A stretch of DNA of 64,000 nucleotides from JBOFDK01 sp051650305 (lineage in GTDB: Bacteria; Bacillota; Clostridia; Lachnospirales; Cellulosilyticaceae). Below are positions 53,691 to 61,511 of this stretch, one piece after another. The DNA is taken from NCBI GenBank assembly GCA_051650305.1, contig JBOFIT010000101.1, positions 1 through 64,000 on the forward strand, written 5' to 3'. The notes under the pieces are model-generated. The model searched no databases and was not told where the DNA came from. It saw only the letters and a program-made list of their open reading frames with translations. A program made the position numbers and the translations under genes. Numbering within the stretch: the stretch's first letter is position 1; every line of letters starts with the position of its first letter.

Positions 53691-54244
53691 TGGTTCGATG
53701 TCCTTTCAAAAAAACTTAATGTTGTCGTTTTATATTCCTTTTCTTTAATGAGCTGAAGTCCTTCTATCGTTGTCAATTTACGGTCAGTTCCTTGCTCTAC
53801 AATGATATAGCCATCTTTTTCTAGCAGATCATGTTGTGCAATATAAGTCAATAAAGAGTCGATGGATGCCAACGCATAAGGTGGGTCCATAAAAATAATA
53901 TCAAATTTCTTACCTTGTTGTACAAGTTTTTGCAAAGCACCCGCTACATCCATGGCACAAATCACACTTTGGTCTTTTAGCTTAGTCTTTTCTAAATTCT
54001 CCTTGATACAACTTAAAGCTTCCTTGCCATTTTCTACAAACACTACTTCTTTACTTCCTCTACTTAGGGCTTCAATACCAATGGCACCACTACCACTAAA
54101 TAAATCTAAGAAAGAACACCCTGGTAAGTCAAAGTTAATGATATTAAATAATGTTTCCTTGATGCGATCTGTCGTAGGACGTGTCTGTAACCCTTCTGGT
54201 GCTACAAGCTTTGCCCCTCTCTTTTTACCACTAATAACTCTCAA
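53687..54244 (-). CDS. rsmD: 16S rRNA (guanine-N2)-methyltransferase RsmD
   Basis: RsmD methylates G966 of 16S rRNA. The SAM site is FLDLFSGSGAIGIEALSRG and the catalytic DPPY lies in IIFMDPPYALASI. 185 residues. The start is a TTG with AAGGAG nine bases upstream. It overlaps coaD by four bases, a classic Firmicutes pair. Confidence 0.95.
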   Translation of the reverse strand: MRVISGKKRGAKLVAPEGLQTRPTTDRIKETLFNIINFDLPGCSFLDLFSGSGAIGIEALSRGSKEVVFVENGKEALSCIKENLEKTKLKDQSVICAMDVAGALQKLVQQGKKFDIIFMDPPYALASIDSLLTYIAQHDLLEKDGYIIVEQGTDRKLTTIEGLQLIKEKEYKTTTLSFFERTSNQ

Positions 54245-54310
54245 CGCATTCTCTCCTTTTTTACTTTAATATCTTTTATTATAACCTATTATTTGCTGAT
54301 AATCTACACT

Positions 54311-56386
54311 TTATAAGGCTTTGTGTATTTCTTCTTCATCAAGTTTCGACATCACATGTGCTTTAAGTTTCGCATAGTCTTGATGCATCAGCTCTTTATC
54401 CTCTGCCATAAGCTCAGTAACAACCTTTTGAACTTCGCCTAGTACCCGTGCATCAGTGTATAAGTTAGCAATTTTCATCTCAGGAAGACCGTGCTGTTTC
54501 GTACCGAAAAACTCTCCTGGTCCTCTTAGTTTAAGGTCAGTATCTGCAATAACGAAGCCATCTGTACTCTTCTCCATAATCTTCAGACGCTCACGGGTTA
54601 CTTTATTTTTAGAGTCACTTACAAGTACACAGTAAGACTGATGCTTGCCCCTTCCGACGCGCCCTCTTAACTGATGTAGCTGGGCGAGTCCAAAACGCTC
54701 TGCATTTTCAATCATAATCACAGTAGCATTAGGCACATTAACTCCTACCTCGATAACAGTCGTTGAAACAAGTATATCCATTTCACCCTTTGCAAATACT
54801 TCCATAATGGCATTTTTTTCTTTTGGCTTCATCTTACCATGAAGATACCCTACCTTACGGTCTTTAAAAATATCCTGTAGTTTTTCTGCATAAGCCGTTA
54901 CACTTTTGAGCTCGGTTTGTTTCTCATTTTCCTCAACCATTGGACAAATGACATAGCATTGTCTGCCTTCTTGGATTTGATTTTCTATAAAAGCATACAG
55001 ACGAGGATAATAAGATGTATCCACTGCATTTGTCTTAATAGGCTGTCTACCTGGTGGTAATTCATCAATAATGGAAATATCCATATCCCCATACAAAATA
55101 AGGGCTAGCGTTCTAGGAATTGGTGTAGCTGTCATGACGACCACATCTGGTGTCTTCCCTTTATCTGAAAGTGCTAGACGCTGACGCACCCCAAAACGAT
55201 GCTGCTCATCTGTAATGACAAGGCCAAGGTTCGGAATCTCCACATTGTCTTCGATAAGGGCATGTGTCCCTACAAGCACATCAACCTCGCCCTCTCGTAG
55301 CTGCTGCAGAATCTCACGTTTTCCTTTGGCTGTGGTTGAACCTGATAAAAGGGCTACGCGAACCCCGAAGTCTTTAAAGATTTCTTCTAGGAATTCAAAA
55401 TGCTGCTTGGCAAGTACTTCTGTGGGTGCCATCAATGCACCTTGCAGACCATTTCGCACCGCTACAAATAAACTCACCGCCGCAACCACAGTTTTTCCTG
55501 AACCTACGTCCCCTTGTACCAGGCGATTCCCTGCATACTCACTTTTCATATCTGCGATAATTTCTCTTAGCACGCGCTTTTGTGCGCCTGTCAGTTCATA
55601 CGGTAAACTATCAATAAAAGCTTTGAAATCCCCCGGCACTTTTTTAGGTATTCCTTGATTTTTCTGTGCAAAGCCTGACTTGAGCATGTACAAACTAAGT
55701 TGTAACATGAAAAGTTCTTCAAATACCAAGCGACGTCTTGCCTCGAAAAAAGCATCATCACTTTCTGGAAAATGAATATTCGCTAGTGCAAATGCTTTAC
55801 TTTTTAGCTTATACCGCGCCCTCACTGCTGCTGGCAATAAATCCTCTACTTGTGGTAATACTTCTTGCAATGCCGTTTCAATGAATTGACGCACCATTTT
55901 CTGCGAAAGTTTTTGGGTGGTTGGGTAAAGTGGCACTATTTGGGATGTTACTGGCTGACTATCCCCTAGCTTTTGATACTCTGGACTTTCAATCTCTATC
56001 CTATTGTACTGATGTTTCACTTTCCCATAAAACTGATACGTATCCCCTACGACAAACTGACTTTTCATATACGCTTGATTATAAAAAATCACAAACAAAC
56101 TCCCCGTATCATCTTTGATACGGAATTTGACAATGATTTTATAACCCTTTTTCATAATTTCAGGCTTTGAAACCACTGTCCCAACGATATGGTTCACCTC
56201 ATCCATCACCACATCTTTAATAGGTGTGATGACACGGCGGTCTTCGTAATCTCTTGGATAATGCTCGATTAGTTCCCCTATGGTGCTTACACCTATCTTC
56301 TGGAGACGGGCAGCCGTTTGATCTCCCACACCTTTAAGTACACTTACTGGACTTAAAAGTTGTAATGTTTCTTGATTTACCATCAT
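54311..56386 (-). CDS. recG: ATP-dependent DNA helicase RecG
   Basis: RecG regresses stalled replication forks and branch-migrates Holliday junctions. The wedge domain (residues 1-200) with the helix-hairpin-helix-like LKGVGDQTAARLQKIG precedes helicase motifs GDVGSGKTVVAAVSLF, TDEQHRFGVRQR, TATPIPRTLALILYGD and RGRVGRGKHQSYCVL. 691 residues, full length. It follows the fakA-asp23 group; ahead of it a terminator ends fakA. Confidence 0.97.
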   Translation of the reverse strand: MMVNQETLQLLSPVSVLKGVGDQTAARLQKIGVSTIGELIEHYPRDYEDRRVITPIKDVVMDEVNHIVGTVVSKPEIMKKGYKIIVKFRIKDDTGSLFVIFYNQAYMKSQFVVGDTYQFYGKVKHQYNRIEIESPEYQKLGDSQPVTSQIVPLYPTTQKLSQKMVRQFIETALQEVLPQVEDLLPAAVRARYKLKSKAFALANIHFPESDDAFFEARRRLVFEELFMLQLSLYMLKSGFAQKNQGIPKKVPGDFKAFIDSLPYELTGAQKRVLREIIADMKSEYAGNRLVQGDVGSGKTVVAAVSLFVAVRNGLQGALMAPTEVLAKQHFEFLEEIFKDFGVRVALLSGSTTAKGKREILQQLREGEVDVLVGTHALIEDNVEIPNLGLVITDEQHRFGVRQRLALSDKGKTPDVVVMTATPIPRTLALILYGDMDISIIDELPPGRQPIKTNAVDTSYYPRLYAFIENQIQEGRQCYVICPMVEENEKQTELKSVTAYAEKLQDIFKDRKVGYLHGKMKPKEKNAIMEVFAKGEMDILVSTTVIEVGVNVPNATVIMIENAERFGLAQLHQLRGRVGRGKHQSYCVLVSDSKNKVTRERLKIMEKSTDGFVIADTDLKLRGPGEFFGTKQHGLPEMKIANLYTDARVLGEVQKVVTELMAEDKELMHQDYAKLKAHVMSKLDEEEIHKAL

Positions 56387-56423
56387 ATGCGCTCCTTTCC
56401 TTCTTCTTTGCCGACTTATTTGT

Positions 56424-56468
56424 TACATACAAAAAGGCTAAAGTTACCTTTAGCCTTTTTGTATGTTA
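56424..56468 (-). terminator. Terminator after fakA
   Basis: A 19-bp stem including AAAAAGGCTAAAG and its complement around a TTAC loop, followed by T-rich sequence on the minus strand. The symmetric A and T runs suit either direction, but the flanking genes both run leftward. Confidence 0.88.
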
Positions 56469-58106
56469 TTATTCAGCTGAAATCATAAAGTAGTAAACTG
56501 GTTGATTACCGTGATGAAGCTCTACATCTGCATCTGCAAATTGATCTTCTGCAAGGGCTAAGTACGCCTCTGCATCCGCTTCTTCAATGTCTTCTCCATA
56601 GTAAATCGTAATGATTTCTGCTTCCTCATTCATTTTTCCTAGAAGGTTTTTGAAGGTTTCTTTTAAGTCTTTGTTATGTTCTACAATGTTACCTTCTAAA
56701 ATACCAAGGTACTCACCTTCTTTGATATCTTGACCATCAATAACTGTGTCACGTACAGCGATTGTAATCTGTGCTGTCTCTACCATACCAATGGCTTCAT
56801 TCATGGCTTCTACCACTTTTTCACCATCTGTTGTGTTATCGTAGCTTACCATAGCAGTAATACCTTGTGGCATTGTCTTAGATGGTACCACATACACTTT
56901 ACAGTCTTCTGTGATTTGAGCTGCTTGCTCTGCCGCTAAGATGATGTTTTTGTTGTTTGGTAAGATAATCACTTGCTCTGCATGTGCACGTTCAATGGCC
57001 TCACAGATATCTTCTGTACTTGGGTTCATAGTTTGTCCACCTTCGATAACTTCTGTCACCCCAAGACTCTTCATAATGTCTGCGATACCGCTACCTGCTG
57101 CAATAGATACAAAGGCAATCTCTTTGCGAGGCCCTTTATCTTGAGCTTGTGTGCCACCCTCTGATAATACAGATGAGTGTTGTTCTCTCATGTTTTCGAT
57201 TTTGATGTTTGTAAGTGAACCGAACTCAAGTCCTTTTTGAAGTGCAAGACCTGGATTATCTGTATGCACGTGTACTTTGATGTACTCTTCATCTGATACA
57301 ACAACAATACTATCACCAATGGTATCAAGGTAGTTTCTAGTCGCATCTTCATCATAAGCACGACTTAGGTCACGCTGAACGATGAACTCTGTACAATACC
57401 CAAAAGTAATGTCTTCTGTATTGAAGTTTTGAAGTGCGCTAAAAGCACCTGCATTTGGCTTCATCACTGGCTTTTTGATATCAATCTTAATATCGCCTGA
57501 AATAACTTTTGCTGCACCTTCTAAAATCGTTAATAGCCCTTGTCCACCAGCATCTACAACGCCTGCTTCTTTAAGTACTGGAAGCATATCTGGTGTTTTG
57601 TGAAGTACTTCATAACCATGTGCCAGTACTTTCTCTGCAAATTCACCCATATCTGTAACTTCCATACTGAGTTGCATTGCTTTTGTAGCTACTTCTCTTG
57701 CTACTGTAAGAATGGTACCTTCTTTAGGCTTCATAACAGCTTTATAAGCTGTATCCACACCTGCTTGGAATGCATTTGCAAGGGTGATTGTATCGATAGG
57801 ATCTTCTGTAAGACCTTTTGCAAAACCACGAATAAGCTGTGATAAAATAACGCCTGAGTTACCTCTTGCACCTCTCAAAGAACCACTCGCTGCTGCACCT
57901 GCTATTACCTGTACATTGGTTGCATCGATTGCTTCTACTTCTCTTGCTGCTGCCAGCATGGTAAGTGACATATTGGTTCCTGTATCTCCGTCTGGAACGG
58001 GGAATACGTTAAGTTCATTAATCATTTCTTTCTTTTCATCTAACAGTTTTGCGCCTGCTACAAGCATTGTTTGAAGCATTTTAGCGTCTATTGTCTCTAA
58101 TCTCAC
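56469..58106 (-). CDS. fakA: Fatty acid kinase subunit A (DhaL/DAK2 family)
   Basis: FakA (YloV) phosphorylates exogenous fatty acids bound to FakB, making acyl-phosphate that enters phospholipid synthesis through PlsY. The DhaL kinase domain covers the first 200 residues and includes NVFPVPDGDTGTNMSLTM and GARGNSGVILSQLIRGFA. The C-terminal part carries the EDD/DegV-like region (HGNQPVYYFMISAE at the end). I start at the GTG at 58106 with GAGGAGG; the region upstream of it overlaps that site. 545 residues. Paired with asp23. Confidence 0.93.
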   Translation of the reverse strand: MRLETIDAKMLQTMLVAGAKLLDEKKEMINELNVFPVPDGDTGTNMSLTMLAAAREVEAIDATNVQVIAGAAASGSLRGARGNSGVILSQLIRGFAKGLTEDPIDTITLANAFQAGVDTAYKAVMKPKEGTILTVAREVATKAMQLSMEVTDMGEFAEKVLAHGYEVLHKTPDMLPVLKEAGVVDAGGQGLLTILEGAAKVISGDIKIDIKKPVMKPNAGAFSALQNFNTEDITFGYCTEFIVQRDLSRAYDEDATRNYLDTIGDSIVVVSDEEYIKVHVHTDNPGLALQKGLEFGSLTNIKIENMREQHSSVLSEGGTQAQDKGPRKEIAFVSIAAGSGIADIMKSLGVTEVIEGGQTMNPSTEDICEAIERAHAEQVIILPNNKNIILAAEQAAQITEDCKVYVVPSKTMPQGITAMVSYDNTTDGEKVVEAMNEAIGMVETAQITIAVRDTVIDGQDIKEGEYLGILEGNIVEHNKDLKETFKNLLGKMNEEAEIITIYYGEDIEEADAEAYLALAEDQFADADVELHHGNQPVYYFMISAE

Positions 58107-58143
58107 TTTAATGTGCCTCCTCAAAATAACATTTGGCCTTTTC

Positions 58144-58503
58144 TTAGTTATCTACTCTTACACCTTCAACAAAGACACGGATTTGCTTTACTTCTAAGCC
58201 AAGCATATCTTTAACTTTGTATTTTACGGTGCTCATAAGGTTTTCTGTAACTGCTGATATTTTTGTTCCATACTCTACAATAATGCGGAACTCAATATTC
58301 ACTTTACCGTCACCTACTACTTGAACAGCAATACCTTTTGTTAAGTTTTCCTTTTTTAGGAGTTGCACAATATCATCTTTTACATTTCTTGCAGCCATAC
58401 CTACAATACCATAACACTCTGTAGCAGTCATACCGCTGATTTGTGCAATTACTTCTTCACTAATTGTAATTGTACCATACTCATTAGAAAATTTGCCGCC
58501 CAT
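58144..58503 (-). CDS. asp23: Asp23/Gls24 family protein (YloU-like)
   Basis: These small proteins coat the membrane or envelope under alkaline or other stress; the exact role here is unknown. The Asp23 core is visible: GTITISEEVIAQISGMTATE, VEYGTKISAVTENLMSTV and VRVDN at the end. 119 residues. It always lies upstream of fakA in Firmicutes. An extended -10 promoter element is 67 bases upstream of its ATG. Confidence 0.9.
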   Translation of the reverse strand: MGGKFSNEYGTITISEEVIAQISGMTATECYGIVGMAARNVKDDIVQLLKKENLTKGIAVQVVGDGKVNIEFRIIVEYGTKISAVTENLMSTVKYKVKDMLGLEVKQIRVFVEGVRVDN

Positions 58504-58569
58504 AACTTACCTCCTTATATTGTTGAAAAATTTATTTTATCATGTATAATGAATTTCCTTTTAATTCAT

Positions 58570-58578
58570 ATTATAACA
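58570..58578 (-). promoter_or_regulatory. Extended -10 promoter element for asp23-fakA
   Basis: TGTTATAAT on the minus strand fits TGnTATAAT; no good -35. Confidence 0.5.
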
Positions 58579-58663
58579 TAAAAGTATCTCATAAAGAAAG
58601 TCCCTAATTATGTTGTATTTCCAAGTGTTTTTACATTTATTAAAAGAAATATCCTGTTATAGC

Positions 58664-58692
58664 TTGAAATATATCTTATTATCTGTTAAAAT
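58664..58692 (+). promoter_or_regulatory. rpmB promoter
   Basis: TTGAAA, 17 bases, TAAAAT on the plus strand; the -10 is 45 bases ahead of the rpmB start. Confidence 0.7.
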
Positions 58693-58736
58693 ATCATTTG
58701 TTATGTCACGGATTTCAAGTTAAGGAGGTGTTTACT

Positions 58737-58922
58737 GTGGCAAAATGCGAAATATGTTCAAAAGACGTTCACTTTGGAATTAAAGTGAGTCACTCTCATA
58801 GAAGATCAAACAAGATGTGGAAAGCGAACGTAAAGAAAGTTAGAATTGCACAGAATGGTGCTGTTAAATCTATGAACGTGTGTACACGTTGTTTACGTTC
58901 TAATTTAGTTACTCGTGCTTAA
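58737..58922 (+). CDS. rpmB: Ribosomal protein L28
   Basis: L28 is a 50S protein. The 61-residue product, MAKCEICSKDVHFGIKVSHS at the N-terminus, carries the zinc-binding cysteines CEIC and a CTRC near the end. I start at the GTG at 58737 with AAGGAGG; an ATG upstream would place the ribosome site inside the gene. It stands opposite asp23, its conserved neighbour. Confidence 0.97.
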   Translation: MAKCEICSKDVHFGIKVSHSHRRSNKMWKANVKKVRIAQNGAVKSMNVCTRCLRSNLVTRA

Positions 58923-58950
58923 TTAGATTATTTAAATACGTATTAAACTA

Positions 58951-58985
58951 AAAAGCCAACATGTTCTCGGACATGTTGGCTTTTT
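58951..58985. terminator. Bidirectional terminator between rpmB and spoVM
   Basis: AAAAAGCCAACATGT pairs with ACATGTTGGCTTTTT around a six-base loop, flanked by A-run and T-run. Confidence 0.93.
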
Positions 58986-58996
58986 CCTTTTTTCTT

Positions 58997-59065
58997 TTAT
59001 CCTTTATAAAACTTACCTACTACTTTACCTAACCATTTTGGGAGCTTAATCACATATATTTTCAT
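58997..59065 (-). CDS. spoVM: SpoVM, amphipathic spore-coat anchor peptide
   Basis: SpoVM is an amphipathic helix that recognises forespore membrane curvature and anchors SpoIVA. This 22-residue peptide reads MKIYVIKLPKWLGKVVGKFY then KG and matches the Bacillus KFYTIKLPKFLG core. It is four residues shorter than the Bacillus peptide. A strong GGAGGTGG precedes the ATG. Its place between rpmB and thiN is where clostridial spoVM is found. SpoIVA, its partner, is encoded in the same window. Confidence 0.95.
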   Translation of the reverse strand: MKIYVIKLPKWLGKVVGKFYKG

Positions 59066-59083
59066 AACCCACCTCCGTTATTA

Positions 59084-59230
59084 TTATCCACATACAAGTA
59101 TATATCCTAATAAAATAAAAATAGCAGCTGTTGTAATGATCCATCCTAATGCAGGTACGACTAAGGCTAGGATCATGCCACAGCCTACGCAAAATACCGA
59201 AAGGCCTAATACTCTTTTTTTCATAGACAT
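59084..59230 (-). CDS. Small membrane protein upstream of spoVM
   Basis: The 48-codon reading frame encodes a basic start (MSMKKRV) and two hydrophobic segments, LGLSVFCVGCGMILALVVPA and WIITTAAIFILLGYILVCG. It could span the membrane twice. The ATG at 59230 has a GCAGGG-like site; the second ATG at 59224 is an alternative with better spacing. It ends 18 bases before the spoVM start and likely shares its transcript and sigma-E-like promoter. I do not recognise a named family, though similar small proteins seem to accompany spoVM in Clostridia. Confidence 0.72.
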   Translation of the reverse strand: MSMKKRVLGLSVFCVGCGMILALVVPALGWIITTAAIFILLGYILVCG

Positions 59231-59260
59231 ACCCTGCTTCCATTTATTTGCTATATAACC

Positions 59261-59290
59261 ATGGTATGCCAGACAAAAAAAAATGAGCCT
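59261..59290 (-). promoter_or_regulatory. Sigma-E-like promoter of the small membrane gene and spoVM
   Basis: CATACCAT on the minus strand at 59261-59268 matches seven of eight bases of the sigma-E -10 CATACAMT. A CTCATTT-like -35 lies 13 bases upstream in the thiN terminator. A start about seven bases downstream would leave a leader of roughly 24 bases before the small gene. Confidence 0.45.
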
Positions 59291-59307
59291 GTCAGACTCA
59301 TTTTTTT
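59275..59307 (-). terminator. Terminator after thiN
   Basis: AAAAATGAG pairs with CTCATTTTT around a nine-base loop, followed by nine T residues on the minus strand; it ends the prpC-prkC-rsgA-rpe-thiN operon. Confidence 0.9.
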
Positions 59308-59938
59308 AATCCTTTGTTTGGAAGACGAGAAGAAGGCCTTTTTCAAGCTCTATTTCCGCCTCATTTGTTAGCATGTAATTACTGACACCTACTGCATCGC
59401 CAAGTGCCAATCGCCCCTTACAAAGGCCATAAGCAAGTCCTCTGGTGGTGATACCTGTGACTTCTTCACTAAAAGGCATCAAACTTACCAAATCCCCTGC
59501 TTTTCCTTGTAGGCGTACTTCTTTTTGTACAAGGCGTATGGTGTTTTTATGATTATACAACACCACCTCTACACCTTGCTTCATATACTTATAAAGAAGC
59601 TGCATATTGGCCATGGAGTGATCCATACGACTTCCTACACCACCATACACATCAATCTGTGTAGCCCCTTTTTCGATGGCCTTTTCGATGGCAAGCTGGG
59701 TATCTGTCTCATCCTTTTCAGCAGGCACTTGTACAGCATGTGTCCCTGCTTCTCTAAAGTATGCCAAATCACTTTCATGACAACTATCAAAGTCTCCTAC
59801 GATCTCATGAGGTACGATCTGAAGCTTTCTGGCATGGTGCATACCATTATCGGCACACACCACATAATCATACTGAGCAATCGCTTCACAAAAATCATAA
59901 TCTCCGTAGTCTCCATTTGTTAATACAAGTGCTTTCAT
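59306..59938 (-). CDS. thiN: Thiamine pyrophosphokinase
   Basis: ThiN transfers pyrophosphate from ATP to thiamine. Visible motifs are VVCADNGMHHARKLQI, GDFDSCHESDLAYF and ETDTQLAIEKAIEKG, followed by YGGVGSRMDHSMANMQLL. The 210-residue length is normal. It follows rpe by 18 bases at the end of the conserved prkC operon, with its own terminator. Confidence 0.95.
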   Translation of the reverse strand: MKALVLTNGDYGDYDFCEAIAQYDYVVCADNGMHHARKLQIVPHEIVGDFDSCHESDLAYFREAGTHAVQVPAEKDETDTQLAIEKAIEKGATQIDVYGGVGSRMDHSMANMQLLYKYMKQGVEVVLYNHKNTIRLVQKEVRLQGKAGDLVSLMPFSEEVTGITTRGLAYGLCKGRLALGDAVGVSNYMLTNEAEIELEKGLLLVFQTKD

Positions 59939-59956
59939 CCGCGTCCCTCTATCTAT

Positions 59957-60613
59957 TTAGGCATTTAATAAGCGTACAAACGCTGCTACGGCTTCTTCTA
60001 CATCAGGAGCATTATACACCGCTGATCCAGCTACCACAATGTCAGCACCACTTGCTGCCACTTCTTGTACGTTGTTTAAGTCTACACCACCATCTACTTG
60101 CACTAAAACGTCTACGCCTTGTGCTTTTGCAAGCTCTTTAACTTGCTTAATCTTGGTATGTGCATAAGGAATAAACTTCTGACCACCAAAGCCTGGGTTT
60201 ACTGACATAATCAGTACCATGTCTAACTCCTGAATAAGTGGCTCTAATACACTTACTGGTGTCCCTGGATTAAGTGCAATCCCACACTTCATCCCTAAAC
60301 TCTTGATGTGTTGTACTGTACGATGAATGTGCTTACACGCCTCATAATGTACTGTCACAAAATCCGCACCAGCATTTTTAAAGTCTTCTAAATAACGATC
60401 TGGCTCTTCGATCATTAAGTGTACATCCATAATGCCTTGGATGTGTTTTCTTAAAGCTTTAGCCACTGGTGCCCCTATTGTAATATTTGGTACAAACGCC
60501 CCATCCATTACATCCACATGGATAAAAGTTGCCCCTGCTTTTTCTACTTTTTGAACATCTTTTCCTAAGTCCGCAAAATCCGCCGATAATATCGAAGGTG
60601 CTAAATGTTTCAT
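59957..60613 (-). CDS. rpe: Ribulose-phosphate 3-epimerase
   Basis: Rpe interconverts ribulose 5-phosphate and xylulose 5-phosphate. LAPSILSADFADLGKDVQKV, HVDVMDGAFVPNITIGAPV, VNPGFGGQKFIP and QVDGGVDLNNVQEVAASGAD are the active-site blocks of the TIM barrel. 218 residues. It follows rsgA with a one-base gap. Confidence 0.97.
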   Translation of the reverse strand: MKHLAPSILSADFADLGKDVQKVEKAGATFIHVDVMDGAFVPNITIGAPVAKALRKHIQGIMDVHLMIEEPDRYLEDFKNAGADFVTVHYEACKHIHRTVQHIKSLGMKCGIALNPGTPVSVLEPLIQELDMVLIMSVNPGFGGQKFIPYAHTKIKQVKELAKAQGVDVLVQVDGGVDLNNVQEVAASGADIVVAGSAVYNAPDVEEAVAAFVRLLNA

Positions 60614-60614
60614 G

Positions 60615-61511
60615 CTACCATCTCCTTATGTCTTTTAATTGATTGTAATATTGCACGTAGTTGTCATATCGTGGAGCAAATAGCATCCCCTCTTCAAGTG
60701 CTTTTTTAACAGCGCAGCCTGGTTCATGAATATGGCTACAACCATTGAATTTACACTGGCCTTCATAAGGCTTGAATTCTCTAAAACAATATTTCAAATC
60801 ATCTTGATGTATTTCTTCAAATTGTAACGAAGTAAAACCTGGGGTATCAAGTACGTAACCGCCCTCACTGAAAGGTAAGAGTTCTACGTGTCTTGTGGTG
60901 TGTTTTCCCCTTTTGATTTTGTCACTCACTTCTCCTGTTTGTAAAGAGAAGTGAGGTTGTAAAGCATTTAAAAGTGTCGACTTACCAACACCAGATGGAC
61001 CTGCAAAGAAAGAAATCTTGTCTTTCAGTACAGCTTTTAAAGCATCTAAATGCATCCCTACCTTAGCCGATACGCATAAGACTTCATATCCACTTTTCTC
61101 GTAGCCATCTACAATGTACTGGTACGTCTCACGATTACCATCATCAATTTTATTTAACACAATATAAGGTGTAATGCCCTCGTATTCAACCATGATGAGA
61201 AAGCGATCAAGTAAATCCAGGTGAATCTCTGGAAAAGTAACGGAAAATACAACAATTCCTTGGTCTACATTAGCCACTGGGGGCCTAATGAGTTTATTTT
61301 TTCTTGGGTGTATTTCTTCTATATTCCCTTGTTTATAGGCATAATTTGTGTCTTGTAGTGCTTCATCTACCGTAATAGTTACCAAGTCTCCAATAAGTGG
61401 GGTAATCCCTTGCTTTCTAAACTTCCCTCTCGCCTTACATTCATAAACTTGTTCATCTACCTTTACATAGTAAAAGCCTGCTATCCCTTTGATGATAGTG
61501 CCTTGCATCAT
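60615..61511 (-). CDS. rsgA: Small-subunit ribosome GTPase RsgA
   Basis: RsgA is a circularly permuted GTPase that checks the maturing 30S decoding centre. An OB fold at 1-70 is followed by G4 (YIVLNKIDD) and G1 (FFAGPSGVGKSTLLNAL). G3 (LDTPGF) comes next, with a C-terminal zinc cluster CKFNGCSHIHEPGC. 298 residues. Its ATG shares a base with the prkC stop (TAATG), showing coupling. Confidence 0.97.
   Translation of the reverse strand: MMQGTIIKGIAGFYYVKVDEQVYECKARGKFRKQGITPLIGDLVTITVDEALQDTNYAYKQGNIEEIHPRKNKLIRPPVANVDQGIVVFSVTFPEIHLDLLDRFLIMVEYEGITPYIVLNKIDDGNRETYQYIVDGYEKSGYEVLCVSAKVGMHLDALKAVLKDKISFFAGPSGVGKSTLLNALQPHFSLQTGEVSDKIKRGKHTTRHVELLPFSEGGYVLDTPGFTSLQFEEIHQDDLKYCFREFKPYEGQCKFNGCSHIHEPGCAVKKALEEGMLFAPRYDNYVQYYNQLKDIRRW

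Noticed and set aside
54280..54300. TATAAT sequence upstream of rsmD as a promoter
   Set aside because: No acceptable -35 or TG extension is present; it may be chance in an A/T-rich gap.
59046..59243. 65-codon frame overlapping spoVM and the small membrane gene
   Set aside because: It lacks a hydrophobic or conserved pattern and conflicts with spoVM, which is certain, and with the better-supported 48-codon frame.
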